Assembly: GCF_000715075.1 (NCBI RefSeq)
Contig: NC_134089.1
Location: 68,616,697 to 68,680,696, forward strand
Reading direction: 5' to 3'
Source of the DNA: Nicotiana tabacum
Taxonomy: Eukaryota > Streptophyta > Magnoliopsida > Solanales > Solanaceae
Length of the DNA stretch: 64,000 nucleotides
In this document: piece after piece, positions 20,011 through 32,641 of the stretch
How the letters are laid out: each line of letters opens with the position of its first letter
Numbering within the stretch: the first letter of the stretch is position 1
The notes under the pieces: model-generated
Database searches by the model: none
Told to the model about the DNA's origin: nothing
The model's input: the letters and a program-made list of their open reading frames with translations, nothing else
Program-made: the position numbers and the translations under genes

Positions 20011-22741
20011 ATGCTGCAGTTATTTCTATCTAAACCATCATGGAAGGAAAATGTAGATGATGAATCAGCTGAACAGAGAAAAGCTCTTCTAAATGAGCTA
20101 GAATCAGTCATCTGGTCACTGATATCGGTGGAAGGTCGATCTGAATCTCGTCTTTGGCTTTGCATTGCTATCGCAGATGTACGGTCTATAACACCTCGTA
20201 ATCAACATGAGTTATTCATGACCTTATTGAGGTCTAAGCCACTAAAGCGGCCCTTAGTCGGACAACTCCTACGATTGCTTTTCCAGAAGGAACCTCAGAA
20301 AGCAGGGCATATCATTGCAAAGAAATGCTTTTTATTAGAAAATTTCTTCAAAGGTAAGGTTTTACTATTTTACTTGAGTTAGTGGGTGAAGTGCATCTTG
20401 AGCTGGCGTTTTTCCTTAAGTTGGTTATTTAGTTCCTTTTTGCTTGATCCATGAGCCATATGCTTCTAGATTTTTCAGATGAAACTTCCTTGATTTTAGC
20501 TTGTTCTTCATGTCGAATTTATCAAAATCTTACTGACTGATTGACTCTTTCCATGAGATATCTTGATTCAGTTATCACCTGTAAAAGACATGTTTTTTCT
20601 TACCAATCACTTATAACTTCAAAACGTATAATTTGGCTGGAGTGTGGCATGTGTAGACAACAATATTGGAAGATAACTTTTAGCAGTTACCATAAAAGTG
20701 GGTTTATTTGAGGAAAAGAAATTATCTGGTGACTTCACAGTTTGTTGAAGTTTGCTTTTGTCATTAAATTAAGTTATAAAAACATTAATGAGAATTTCCA
20801 ATGGTACTTTTACCTATATAAAAAAAGGAGAATTACCAGGGGTACATTCTTTCTTGGGTTATCTTGTTGAGAGTTGCTGAACAAACAATAAAGTATAATT
20901 TTGTCTCAAGTCTATGTAGTTTTTCTTCTGAAATTTTGAGGGAAATAAAAAGTTCATGGTGATAGAACTGTTCCAATCTTTGTTCTAATATTCTTTATGT
21001 CAAAACGACTCTAGTATAGTTTGTTTACTGGATTGCTGTAGAGGTTAGTATGTGGTACATCACCTCTGTTCACACTTACTAAGATATTTTCCTGTACTGA
21101 TTATTTGATCTCAGTAATTTTCATTTTTTGTCTGTAAATTATTGATCTTGCAGGAAACCAAAACCGTATTTTGCAGTGGTTCTCTAATTTTGCTGGTACT
21201 GGTTATGCAACCCATACAAAGGGGGCTAAGGCACTGTCCCAGTTTGCTTTTGTAAATAGAGACATCTGTTGGGAGGAGCTCGAGTGGAGGGGGAAACATG
21301 GGCAATCTCCTGCAATGGTTGCTACAAAGCCCCACTATTTTCTTGATCTGGATGTCGAACGAACAGTGGAGAATTTTCTTGAGTATGTTCCTGAATTTTG
21401 GTCATCTAAGGAATTTGCCGAGTCACTGAAAGATGGTGATATTCTGACCATTGATAATAATTTTTTTGTCAGTATGTTTGTTGACTTGATGTACAAGGAG
21501 GATTTGAAAGAAGTTTGGGAAATTATAGATGAGTTTCTCATTGAGCAATCTTTCTCTTTCTTATGTCAACACCTTCTCATCGTTCTTGGGGAACAAGATC
21601 TAAAGGTTTTCTTGGATTTACTCCAAAGACATGTTAAGCCAAGGTTGCAAAAGATGGATTGTCATGATTCTTCTTTTTGGCTGGAGATCATACTCTCCAA
21701 GTGTGATGGCAGTAATTCTCTTGATCAGTTGCTTCTCTTGAATGCAGTTACTACTCAAACTCGGCAGCTTATGCGATTTATACGTGACGAAGGAAGTCAG
21801 GAGCAAAAGGAAAAGGTTAAGCATATTGTTTTCCAAATTTGTACACCAACAATCTGTAAAGATAGCTTTATACCAATTCTAAGAGAATGTTTCAGCAGAA
21901 AATCTTTAGGAACTATAAAATGGTTGGGATTGCAGTCTTGGGCATTCCACTATTATTTATCTGAGGAATTCCAACATTCCAGTTCCTGGGAATGTTTATT
22001 TGTCAGCAATGACATAAGCTTTCGCAAGTCCAAGACTTATCCAATATTAGATCATGATCAACTTCTGGAAGAAAGTGAGTCTGTGCAGGACACCAGGTCA
22101 GCCAGAAATAAGCGCAAGAAAATGCAAAAACACAAAAAGAAAAAGAGAAGGAATCTTGAATTTGAAGAATTAGATGGGGTAGAATTTGCCGATGTTATTG
22201 AGGATAGAGCGGAATTTCATTTGACATCTGGTGACTGGTTGCTTTCTACTGATGGGTATTCAACTACTTGGAGCAGCGTAAGTTCAAAATACATTGTTTT
22301 CCTTCAAGTTCTATTCTCTATTTACCTGGCCATATTTTTCCATCTTCCCATTGCTATATTGACAATTGACATATGAATCCTGAACATCTAGGACCTCTGC
22401 TGCAAATCTCTTCCACAGAACTGGCTCTTAGACCATTTGACATTTGTCATATATAATTTAATTTGTTATTGGTGCAACTAATAGATTTAGGGATTGTGTC
22501 CATCATTAGCAATTTGAATAACAGAAGCATGCTGATTAATGTTGCATCTTTCTTAGGGGAAAGAATATGATTTTGAGCAAACATTACATGCATTAATGTT
22601 ACTTCTTTTGATGTGTGAATTAGTTGTGTTTCTTTGTTTTTTTAACTATCATGATTTATATAGGTAGACCTACCTGAGCACCTATCAAAACATTGCTTCT
22701 TCACGTGGATGAAGTGGGTTATTGAGGGCATGGAGAGATGA
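20011..22741 (+). CDS. Host gene for a conserved-looking plant protein of unknown function, three coding exons
   Basis: Exons are 20,011-20,353, 21,154-22,277 and 22,664-22,741, giving 514 residues. Donors are AAAG|GTAAGG and CAGC|GTAAGT; acceptors are CTTGCAG|GA and ATATAG|GTA. Codon phase is kept at both junctions. I chose ATG 20,011 because TTTCAG at 20,001-20,005 looks like the acceptor of a leader intron; an in-frame ATG at 19,984 is the alternative. The protein is mostly helical-looking and rich in Leu, Trp and acidic residues, with no signal peptide. Near the C-terminus is a strongly basic block (RNKRKKMQKHKKKKRRN, about 22,104-22,155) followed by an acidic stretch, which suggests a nuclear localisation signal. 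I do not recognise a named domain. Confidence 0.75.
20354..21153 (+). other. Intron of the host gene (800 bp)
   Basis: It is T-rich, with no credible ORF and GT...AG ends. The codon split is phase 1: G at 20,353 joins GA at 21,154-21,155 to make Gly. Confidence 0.75.
22278..22663 (+). other. Intron of the host gene (386 bp)
   Basis: The donor GTAAGTTC is at 22,278 and the acceptor TATATAG ends at 22,663. It is phase 0. Without splicing the frame would run to 22,376 and end in hydrophobic sequence unlike the rest of the protein. Confidence 0.75.
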
Positions 22742-23347
22742 TCTTTCATTCGTGGTTGGAGTTCTTATCTAACAACAAAAAGATTATGGTCATCTTATGC
22801 TTTCCATATCCATCCCCTTATGGAAGAACTTGCAGGTTTAGTGGTCTTTTCATTTTTCGTTTCTTTAGTTACAGACTGAATGGTTCCACTCATCACAATA
22901 TGCTTGTGGTTATCACCTTACCTTATTTTGCTTTTGTCATTTGAGATTGCAGGTGGATTCGACAAGTGAGATAAAAAGGGGCCGGTTCTTGATTTATCAC
23001 TCTGGTTCAACGTCAGGAAGCATCTATTAAATGGTGCTTCGTCATTGCCTTCTGTCCTGATTGCAACTTTCTATTTCTTTTACCTTGAATCCTGCCTTGT
23101 AAGTCAAGTATTTACCGAAGCAATTCTTCACTGATTGTGAAGGTAACGATCGATATGAGGACATTGCAGGTTTGAGTTCCGCTCTTTCCTTGGGCCTTAT
23201 GTGCTTAAAGCAGACCTTTCTCTGCCTGATGTTTTCTTTGTTCCACACCATGTTTCCAATGGGCAGAGGTCCTTTATTGCCATTTGCCAGAGCCCAGGAA
23301 AGCCAGAAGTTTCTTTTGCACCTACTTATACAGATCCTAACAGTTAA
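22742..23347 (+). other. Exon-like block downstream of the host gene stop
   Basis: After the TGA at 22,739-22,741 the sequence keeps exon-like features: TTGCAG acceptors at about 22,953 and 23,169, and a donor-like CTTGTAAGT at about 23,100. From 23,171 to TAA at 23,345 one frame reads a well-balanced 58-residue C-terminus with FEFRSFLGPYVLKADLSLPD. It may be extra 3' exons of the same gene, alternative last exons, or a decaying neighbour. I do not recognise the protein. Confidence 0.4.
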
Positions 23348-24364
23348 TTTTTCATGTAATTGAAGTTTGGAAATGTAGCCCCGTCGATTTCATCTAAGTT
23401 TTTCATGATATGATGTATTGACGGTGCTACTCTATTTTCCTTGATGAATTATAGTTGTGAGGATTTGGATTATGAGCAATATTTCAGTTTACTACTGAAG
23501 TATAATATTAGTAACAATTACAGCCACAACTGCAGGGTCTTATAAACTAAAAAAAAGAAGCATATAAAATAGGCTCGCTTCTACTCCTTTAGTTTGTATT
23601 CTGGGTTGAGCCAAAGCTGCAACTCAATTCGACTTTAGATGCTTAGCTTTTTATTGATCTTGATTAGTTTTACTTTATTTATTTATTTATTTAATTTTTG
23701 GTAGAATGCTTAAGAACACCCCTAAACTTGCTCAGATTATTAGTTCCCTCCTCAAACTATACTTAGTCTTCATTATCCCTTTACACTTGGGTATTTTAAA
23801 GCATTTACCCCTGAACGATCTCATCCTAGCGAAGTGCCATACCCCTGCTTGTCATGTGGATTTTTTCCCGCGTGGCATATTTTAAAAATAATACTCCTTT
23901 CGTTTAAAAAAGAATGGACTTATTATTCTACAGGGATTGAACTAAGATTTTTCTTGATCATGTTTTTTACAAATATTCTAAATTGTTTACTTGTGACTTA
24001 CCTTTTATGTAGTTTCTAAATATGTAGACTTTATTTCAAAAATTTTAAAGAATTTATGTTTGAATTCACATTGAGAATTAGTCAATTTGATCATCGTACT
24101 TCGAAAAAATTCAAATCGAGGTAGTATATATTTTTGCACTTTTTTTAATTCACTAATTTTTTAGATAATCTTTTTCTATTTAAATTTATAAAAATATTGC
24201 TGAATCTCCATTATTTAGGCTAAATTTTATTATTTGGCTCAAAATAATGAAGATCCAAGAAATTCATTTTTTTTTGTAATTTTGGTCCGACAAAGAAGAA
24301 ATACACAATTGAGATAAATAGTCATTGCATCTAAAAAGTAAATATACAATCGGAACTTGAAGCT
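23348..24364 (+). other. AT-rich intergenic spacer
   Basis: No gene seen. It contains ATTTATTTATTT near 23,680. A block at 23,705-23,880 (CACCCCTAAACTTG ... CGTGGCATATTT) resembles the ends of common short non-autonomous transposons in this kind of genome, without a proven boundary. An AT-rich motif shared with 43,860-44,100 lies at about 24,270-24,345. Confidence 0.5.
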
Positions 24365-24578
24365 AAGAGCGTGGCTTGCTGGTCAATAAAGTGGGTGAGA
24401 ACCATAAGGTCTCGGGTGCAATCTAATGGAGGTAAAAATACTAGGTGATTTTTTTTATTTGTTCAAGCATTGGTGGACAACGTTACTTGATACCTATTGC
24501 TAGTGAGAGATGCCAGGTATCCTCTTGAATTAGTCGAGATACGCGTAAGCTGCTTGTGACACCACGATTATCAAAAAG
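24365..24578 (+). mobile_element. tRNA-derived SINE, TS-like
   Basis: The left part GTGGCTTGCTGGTCAATAA ... GGTCTCGGGTGCAATC looks like degenerate box A and box B of a tRNA-derived promoter. The body contains CTAGGTGATT, TTGGTGGACA, GAATTAGTCGAGAT and GACACCACGATTATC, as in Solanaceae SINEs of the TS type. An A-rich tail with three copies of a roughly 24-bp GATACAAAGTAAAAAG unit follows to about 24,640. Confidence 0.6.
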
Positions 24579-25030
24579 GAAAAAGATACAAAGTAAAAAG
24601 AAAAAAAGATACAAAGTAAAAAGAAAAAAAGATACAAAATTGAAATAAATAGTCATGGCATCTAAACAAGAGATAAAAATAAGTGCACATTTGCAAATTT
24701 ATTACTTTGGCTATACCTTTTGTATTTGGTTAAACATATTGAGATTTTTATCCTATAGGTACAAAGGTAGGACAATATTTACCCGTTTTAGCTTGATTTT
24801 AAGGTTTTCCATGTAGCTAGAATTCGTCTATAAAATATATACAGTCCAGCAAATTGATATTTTCTTCTTCCTCCTTCAGCCTTTGGCTGAACATCCTGCT
24901 AAACCCACTCAATTATCCAAATGTTTAGATATAAGCTTCTTAAAGTATTTTTAATTATTTTCGAGAATTCAACTTTTAAACTCCAAGCTTTAAATTTTTG
25001 TTAATGGGAAAAAACTTTTTTTCTAAGCCT
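24579..25030 (+). other. A-rich SINE tail and AT-rich spacer
   Basis: The tail repeat lies at 24,585-24,640. From 24,640 an AT-rich motif (TTGAAATAAATAGTCATGGC) repeats one found before the SINE at 24,305-24,345. The rest, to the LARD-like LTR, has no gene. Confidence 0.5.
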
Positions 25031-26339
25031 AACGTGATGGCACATAATCTCTAAACTAAGTAAGCCTAACGTTAACTGAGATAATATTTTTATTTGCTAA
25101 CTTTAATTTAAGTAACTCTTAATAATTTACAATTCCCAAAACCGGTGATACAAGTCACAAGCCTTTCTTAGAGTAGTTATACACAATAAATACATCACTG
25201 CTCCAAAACAAAAGGAATAGATAGAAATAAATACAAATGAAGGTGACTCCGAGGCCTGCGAACGCTGTAGCAGGTTTACCTTGAGTCTCCACCGCAACGA
25301 CCCGCACAACTACTACCGATCAAATACCTAGATCTGTATACAAAAATGTACAAAAGTGTAGTATGAGCACACCACGGCGGTACCCGGTAATTATCAAGAC
25401 TAACCTCAGTGTGGTAGTGACGAGGAATAGTCCAGACACCTACTGGTCAAATAAATTGAACATGATTAGATAATATACTATCAACCTAGAAATGACATAG
25501 TAATATCAACAGCAGGGAAAGAACAAACTACAATCAGTAGAAACAATAAAGAGAAACACGGGTGGAAACGAAAGATAACCAAATAAATTAACACCAACAT
25601 AGCTGGAACACAGACAAGTAAAAATGTGCTCAAACAAGGAAGGCGATGTCAGCTCAATAAATCATATCGTTTCCGATGCACAATTTCCAGCCATTTCAAA
25701 CTCGATGTCTCATATCATAACCTCAATTACCAAACTTTTAGCACAACACGACACCTTGTGTCCATATATTTCTATCTCACTTTACACATCAATGTTCTCA
25801 TGTTACTCAGTTCATAGGGTCCATAACTAATGCAATTAAGATGTTCAAGGAGTCTGATTTACATAACATAAAGTAGAGTACATCTTCTAAATCAATTAGG
25901 AACTCAGTAAAAAAGATAAAGTTATTTTTAGAAATCATTTGAATAGAGAAAGTACCATTTTCAATTAAAGTACAACATCGAATGAATTATTACCTTTAAC
26001 AAGGAATTAAATAAATTAACTTAGTAGAAATTTCATTTTAAAGTAAAATACAACCTCAAACGGTTTAAGGAAATTTAATTGAGTAACTAAATGAATTGAA
26101 GATGAAACAATTATTGAAATTTTAAAGTATTGAAAAATATGTATATAAATACGGCGAAGTATTGAAAACACGATGGGGTTCCTTTACAAAGGATCACAGC
26201 GGTAAAGGAATCTGAATAGTTAAAATACTTGAATTGATAACAACAAATAAGCATAGCAAACAGAAAGTGCACGACATCACCCTTCGTGCTTTTGCTCTCA
26301 TTCTCACTATAATAATCAATATTTACTTTTATTCTTTCT

Positions 26340-26760
26340 TGTTGCAGGCGTGCAACTCGATCCCATTTCAAATATTACCGTGGCGGCGTGCCACCCGATC
26401 CCATTTCATATATTACCATGGCGGCGTGCCACCCGATCCCATTTCATATATCTTGTAGCAGACATGCAACTCGATCCAATTTCATATATCTTGTTGCAGG
26501 TGTGCAATCCGCTCCCATTTCATATATCTTGTTGCAGGCGTGCAACCGCTCCCATCATGGAGGCGTGCCTCCCGATCCCATTTACAAATCAACATCAATC
26601 ATAAAAGAATTTCGGCAAGGAAACGAGAGTATAACAATAACATCCCGGCAAGGGAGACAAGATCATAAATAACAACATCTCGGCAAGGGAACAATAGTAT
26701 AACAACAATATCTCAGCAAGGAAAATAATATCATAAACAATAACATCCCGGCAAGGGAAT
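26340..26760 (-). repeat. Hairpin-forming tandem repeats in the LARD LTR, left copy
   Basis: Units of about 37 bp contain either GTGGCGGCGTGCCAC or TTGCAGGCGTGCAA, both inverted repeats, joined by CCCATTTCATATAT. A second set (26,610-26,760) repeats CATCCCGGCAAGGGAA about every 45-55 bp. The matching array in the other LTR is at 36,628-37,060, with unit substitutions. Confidence 0.85.
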
Positions 26761-27846
26761 CAGCAAATACATATAAGGGTCATGGAAAAACCAAGAAGCA
26801 CGATAACCTCAACAAAACAACAAATCATAATAAGCACGTGATAACTACACCGATAACCACAACAATTGGACATGTAACATATATGCACGAAGTCATAGAG
26901 GAACTCAAAATCAAGAAGTATCAAAACAATAAGAAAGGTAATCACTTCAATTAAGGCAATTAAGGGTCAAGGTAACACGTAAGAATTAGAGGAAAGCTAG
27001 CAACGTCATATGGAGCATATAGAGGCAATTTAAGCAATTAGGAAACCCAATCATAACAGGATACATTCCACATAAGGACCTAAGAACCCTAGAGGCAAAT
27101 TTCCCACAAATAAGTCCGAGCACACACTCGTCACCTCGCATGCATGGACTGCAATTAGCATAGAAGACTCAATTCCTAAGGGGAAGTCCCCCCACAAGGT
27201 TAGGCAAGATACTTATCTCGAAGACGATAAACCGATACTCTAAAATGTACTTCTCGGGTGAAAATACCTCTGGACGGCTCATATCTAACTAAAAATGACT
27301 TGAATACATCTAACAATGCAAGAGAAAACAATTCCAGTTAACAAAACTATGATTCCTATACAATTTGCAAAAAATCAACAAAAATCAACTCCCTAGGCCC
27401 CCACCTCGAATCCTGACAAAATTTAAAAAAACCGTATACTCATTCCGACACGAGTTCACCCATACAAAAATTATCTAATTCCGATATCATTTGGTCATTC
27501 AAATCATCATTTTACATTTTTGAAAGATTTCACAATTTTCCCCAAATTTTCCTTTAGATTCTCATGAATTTGATATTAAATCTAAGATATAATCACAAAA
27601 TATAGTTGAAAATTGATTAGAGACACTTACCCAATGATTTGGAGAAGTTTGGGTCATTGAAAAATCGCCTATGGAGGTTTAGGGTTTGAGAAAATTGAAA
27701 AATGGGGGAAAATCCCGTCAGAAACCTCACTTAACAGGCCTCAGATATCGTATTTGCGACCCAGGGTTCACAATACCGAACCCTTGTAAATTGCGAACAA
27801 AGCAGGGCTGACAGAAGTCGCATTTGCGACCAAAAGTTCGAATTTG

Positions 27847-27848
27847 TC

Positions 27849-27880
<32 letters not shown>

Positions 27881-30800
27881 CGACCCAGTATAATCCCACA
27901 AGTGGGGTCTGGGGAGGGTAATATGTATGCAGACCTTACCCCTACCCCGAAGGGTAGAGAGGCTGTTTCCAGGAGACCCTCGGCTCAAAAAAGCAATAGG
28001 AGCTGATATATTAGTACCATAAAAATGCATAATAAAAATAACAGCAATATATAAGAGATATGAAATACAGAATACGAAATACGAAATAGATGGCTGGTAT
28101 AGTAAAACTAGAAGGTAAAGCCCTGCATCAATAGACGACCAATGACATTCTTAGTCTAACTCCTAACTGGCTAGTCTCACTCTATTGTGCTGTAGAAATA
28201 TTCACAACTCTCCCCTAACCTACAACCTTAATGCTCGACCTCCATAATTCCATGTCAAGGGCCATGTCCTCAGTAATCCTAAGTCGCGCCATGTCCTGTC
28301 TGATCACCTCTCCCCAATACTTGTTAGTTCGTCCTCTACCTCTCCGCGTGCCCACTACAGCCAGTCGCTCACACCTCCTCACCGGTGCATCAATGCTCCT
28401 CCTCTGAATGTGCCCGAACCATCTGAGTCTTACTTCCCGCATCTTGTCCTCCATGGGGGCCACACCCACCTTCTCTCGAATATCTTCATTCCTAATCTTA
28501 TCCATCCTTGTATGCCCACACATCCACCTCAACATCCTCATCTCTGCTACTTTCATCTTCTGGATGTGTGAGTTCTTTACCGGCTAACATTCAGTTCCAT
28601 ATAACATGACAGGCCTAACCACTGCTCTATAAAACTTACCTTTTAGTAACTATGACACTTTTTTGTCACACAAGACTCCCGATGCTAACCTCCACTTCAT
28701 CCACCCCACCCCTATACGGTGTGTGACATCCTCGTCAATCTCCCCGATCCCCTGAATAACCGATCCAAGGTACTTGAAACTACCTCTCTTGGGAATGACT
28801 TGAGAGTCAAGCCTCACTTCAACTCCCGCTTCCGTCGGCTCAACTCCAAATTTGCACTCGAGGTATTCCGTCTTCGTCCTGCTCAACTTGAAACCTTTAG
28901 ACTCAAGAGCATGTCTCCAAATCTCTAGCCTCTCGTTGACGCCGCCTCTTGTCTTGTCAATTAGAATAATGTCATCAGCAAATAGCATGCACCATGACAC
29001 CTCCCCTTGAATATGATGAGTCAGTGCATCCATCACCAGGGCAAATAGGAATGGGCTGAGCGCAGACCCTTGGTGCAACCCCGTAATAACTGGAAAGTGT
29101 TCAGAGTCGCCTCCTACTGTCCTAACCCGAGTCTTAGCTCCATCATACATGTCTTTAATCACCCTAATATAGTTACTCGGGACCCCTTTATCCTCTAAGC
29201 AGCTCCATAAGACCTCCCTAGGAACCTTATCGTACGCTTTCTCCAGATCAATAAACACCATGTGGAGATCCTTCTTCCTATCTCTGTACTGTTCCACCAT
29301 CCTCCTAATAAGGTGGATAGCTTCTGTGGTAGATCGTCCCGGCATGAACCCGAACTGGTTGTCTGAAATAGACACCGTCCTTCGCACTCTCATTTCTACC
29401 ACTCTCTCCCAAACTTTCATGGTATGACTTAGTAATTTGATGCCCCTATAGTTGTTACAGCTCTGGACATCACCTTTGTTCTTATACAACGGGACCATTG
29501 TACTCCACCTCCACTCTTCAGGCATTCTATTAGTCTTGAATATAACACTAAACAATGCAGTAAGCCATTCCAAGCCTGCTCTACCCACACACCTCCACAG
29601 TTCAACCGGAATTTCGTCTGGCCCGGTAGCTCTGCCCCTTCTCATCTTACGCATTGCCTCCATGACTTCATCGATCTCAATGTCCCTACAATTACTTAAT
29701 TCATGGTGACTGTCGGCATTCCTCGATTCCCCAAGTATAATATCCTGATCCCCTTCTTCACTTAGAAGTTTATGAAAGTAGGTCTTCCACCTCCTCTTAA
29801 TCTGGTCATCTCCCATCAAAACTTTGCCGTCATCATCTTTTATGCACCTCACTTGGTCCAGATCCCGAGTTGTCCTCTCTCTCGCCTTAGCGAGTCGGAA
29901 TAACTTCTTCTCCCCACCTTTTTTCCTTAGTTCCTCATACATACGAGCAAAAGCTGTCGTCTTAGCCTCCGTCACTGCCATCTTCGCCTCCTTCCTATCT
30001 ACCTTATACCTTTGACTGTTCTCTCTCTTCTCCTCCTCATCAGTGCTCCCTACTAACCGCAGGTAAGCCGCCTTCTTTGCTTCCACTTTACCTTGGACAA
30101 CTGCATTCCACCACCAATCTCCTTTGTGGCCACCATTGTGGCCCGTAGATATCCCTAACACCTCTCTCGCCGCCTTTCTTATATAGTCCGCCGTCGTCGA
30201 CCATATTGTGTTTGCGTCCCCACTACTTCTCCAAGCTCCCATTGCCGATAACCTTCCTTCCAACTCCTTAGCTTTATCCTTAGTTAAGGCGCCCCACCTA
30301 ATGTTGGGGCGTCCTTGTACTGACCTCTTCTTCCTCTTTATCCTAATACAAATGTCTATCACCAAAAGCCTATGCTGCGTTGAGAGGGTCTCACCTGGGA
30401 TAACCTTGCAGTCCTCGCACAACCTTCTGTCGCATCTCCTGAGGAGGAGATAGTCAATATGAGTCTTCGCCACCGAACTTTGGTAAGTAACCAAATGTTC
30501 ATCCCGCTTAGTAAAACTCGAGTTTGCAATGACTAGATCGAAAGCCTTGGCAAAGTCCAACAGCGCAATGCCCCCTCCGTTCCGCTCTCCGAAACCAAAT
30601 CCGCCATGCACCTCAGTGTACCCACCTGCAGATAACCCAATATGACCATTGAAATCTCCTCTTATGAATAACCTCTCAGAAGGCGGTATACTACGAACAA
30701 TCTCATCCAACCCCTCCCAAAAGTGCCTTTTAATATCCTCATCTAAGCCTGCTTGTGGTGCGTACGCGCTAACGACATTTAAAGTACCCTCATCTACCAC

Positions 30801-31952
30801 CAACTTAATAGTCATTAGTCTATCATTCACCCGCCTGACCTCTACCGCAGACTCTCTAAGATGGCTATCTACCAGGATACCCACTCCATTCTTACCCCTC
30901 AGGACACCAGAGTACCACAACTTATACCCATCCACGTTTTTCGCCCTCGATCCGACCCACCTAGTCTCCTGGACACACGCTATATTAATCTTCCTCTTCT
31001 GCAGGATTTTCGCCAACTCTATGGATTTACTCGTTAGTGAACCTATGTTCCATGACCCGATTCTCAACCTATAGGCTCCCTTGCCCCCTCTACCTCCCCT
31101 GCTACCCGACCCACCCCCTGAACCCAGCCCCACACTCTGCCCCACCCGAGGACATGCCCTTATTCTATCATCCCAGACTGCAGCCACTACACCTACAACA
31201 ATCTAGAGAAGACTCGCTAGTGCACAACGTACACAAATCAAACTAGAAGGAAACACGTGGTAACTAGTATCCTAGTTGAAAGGTTTAACTATTGCGAAGT
31301 AAAGTAACAGTAATTTAGCTAACACCAAAAGGGAAACAGTAAAACAGGAGGTACCAACTCCCGATAACAAAACCTGTGGCTGATTTGCTGTGCTCGATGT
31401 AGTTGTACGCTCACGCACCACTTCCTACTGCCCTTGCTGACACTCGCCCAGGTTGCTCTCCTTTGCCAGTGCTCGTGCGCCCAACTTGTCTTCAATACTC
31501 CGAGAATTCCTGAAAACACAGAAAATACCACGACCCAAAAACCAGAAGGAGCTATCACCGCTACCACTGGTATAGCCCCAACAATATAAAATGTACCAAG
31601 AAAGGAGACACATACACTATATCTACACACACACATACACTATATTCATGTATCATCCGCATACGCAGTCAGAAATATCATAAACCAGAAAAAGGCAATC
31701 AAAAAAGATTCCAAAGCAGTAACAAAGTTAACCTTTTACCTCAAATTGAATTAAATTTACAAACGTAACAACCCGAGAATTTCCCGAAGAAGGATTTGAT
31801 TTTGATTCGTTATCAGCGAATTTGGTGTTCAAAACCCTAAATTCTTATTGATTTTACTTCTTACAGTGGAAATGGCATTTTAAGTGGAATTTGAGATTTA
31901 GGGCTGTGTTGAGTTTTGGGCGGAAAATGGGGACGGAAAGCGAGAGGGCTAA
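27847..31952 (-). mobile_element. RTE-type LINE, near full length, minus strand
   Basis: The minus-strand 3' end has AGCCTCTCTACCCTTCGGGG ... TGGGATTATACTGGGTCG and a (GTT)n tail, seen on the plus strand as (CAA)n at 27,848-27,880. A 5' untranslated region of about 0.75 kb lies between 31,188 and about 31,952. The element lies inside the LARD LTR. The right limit is set by where similarity to the other LTR resumes (AACAAGC...CAACATAGCC). Confidence 0.85.
28215..31187 (-). pseudogene. LINE endonuclease-reverse transcriptase, two internal stops
   Basis: One frame runs from ATG 31,187 to 28,215. The apurinic-type endonuclease occupies the first about 270 residues, with [26 protein letters not shown] and STQHRLL. 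RT follows, with [51 protein letters not shown] and the catalytic FADD near 28,975. The C-terminal part continues to 28,215. Two in-frame TAG stops, near 28,647 and 28,583, separate the RT from the C-terminal region, so this copy is unlikely to be active. Confidence 0.92.
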
Positions 31953-32621
31953 ACCAAACAAGCACAACATAGCCTAAACCTATCCGAAACTCATCCAAGC
32001 CCTCGGGGCTTCAAACCAAATATGTACACAAGTCTAAAAACATCATAAGGACTTACTCGTGCGATCAAATCATCAAAATAACATAAAAAACTATGAATTT
32101 AACCTCAAAACTCATTATTTTCTAACTTTCCAACCGGACGTCCAAATCACGTCAATTCAATTCCGATTCTCACCAAATTTCACAGATAGGACTTAAATAT
32201 CATAAAAAACTTGTACCAGGATACAAAACCAAAATGTGGGCCCGATACCAATGAGTTCAAACATTAATTCATTTATTTATTTCCTTTAAAACCCAGCACA
32301 ACAATTTTCTTCAAAAATTATTTTCTAAGGCTAGAGACCTCGGAATTTAATTCTAGGCATATGTCCAAGTCCCATATTTTACCACAGACCTACCGGGATC
32401 GTCAGAACACAGATCCGAATTTGTTTACCAAAAATATTGACCAAAGTCAACAAAAAATCAATTTTTAACACTAAAAATTACTATATTTTTCATATTTTCA
32501 CATAAAAGCTTTCCGATTTCACGCTCGGACTGCGCACGCAAGTCGATACACATAATATGAAGCTGCTCGTGACCTTAAACTACCGAACTAGACGCAATTG
32601 CTCAAAACGATCAGTTGGGCA

Positions 32622-32641
32622 TTATATCCTCCTCCACTTAA
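32622..32641 (-). promoter_or_regulatory. Polypurine tract of the LARD-like element
   Basis: On the minus strand AAGTGGAGGAGGATATAA directly precedes the LTR start TGCCCAACTGATCG. Confidence 0.6.

Larger units (their letters stand above)
25031..32621 (-). repeat. 3' LTR of the LARD-like element, split by a LINE
   Basis: It matches 35,286-39,018 along its length except for the LINE at 27,847-31,952 and a missing block beside it. Its left end lacks the terminal TGTCACGACGC segment that the other LTR has. Its right end reads ...CAGTTGGGCA next to the polypurine tract. Confidence 0.85.

Noticed and set aside
26234..27027. Open frames over the LARD LTR tandem repeats
   Set aside because: They arise from repeat units; the reading frames differ between the two LTR copies and contain no domain.
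27824..28006. Plus-strand poly-Gln frame
   Set aside because: It is the (CAA)n complement of the LINE (GTT)n tail, not a gene.
28719..31246. Several plus-strand open frames over the LINE
   Set aside because: They are mirror frames of the minus-strand endonuclease-RT, which has clear family motifs.
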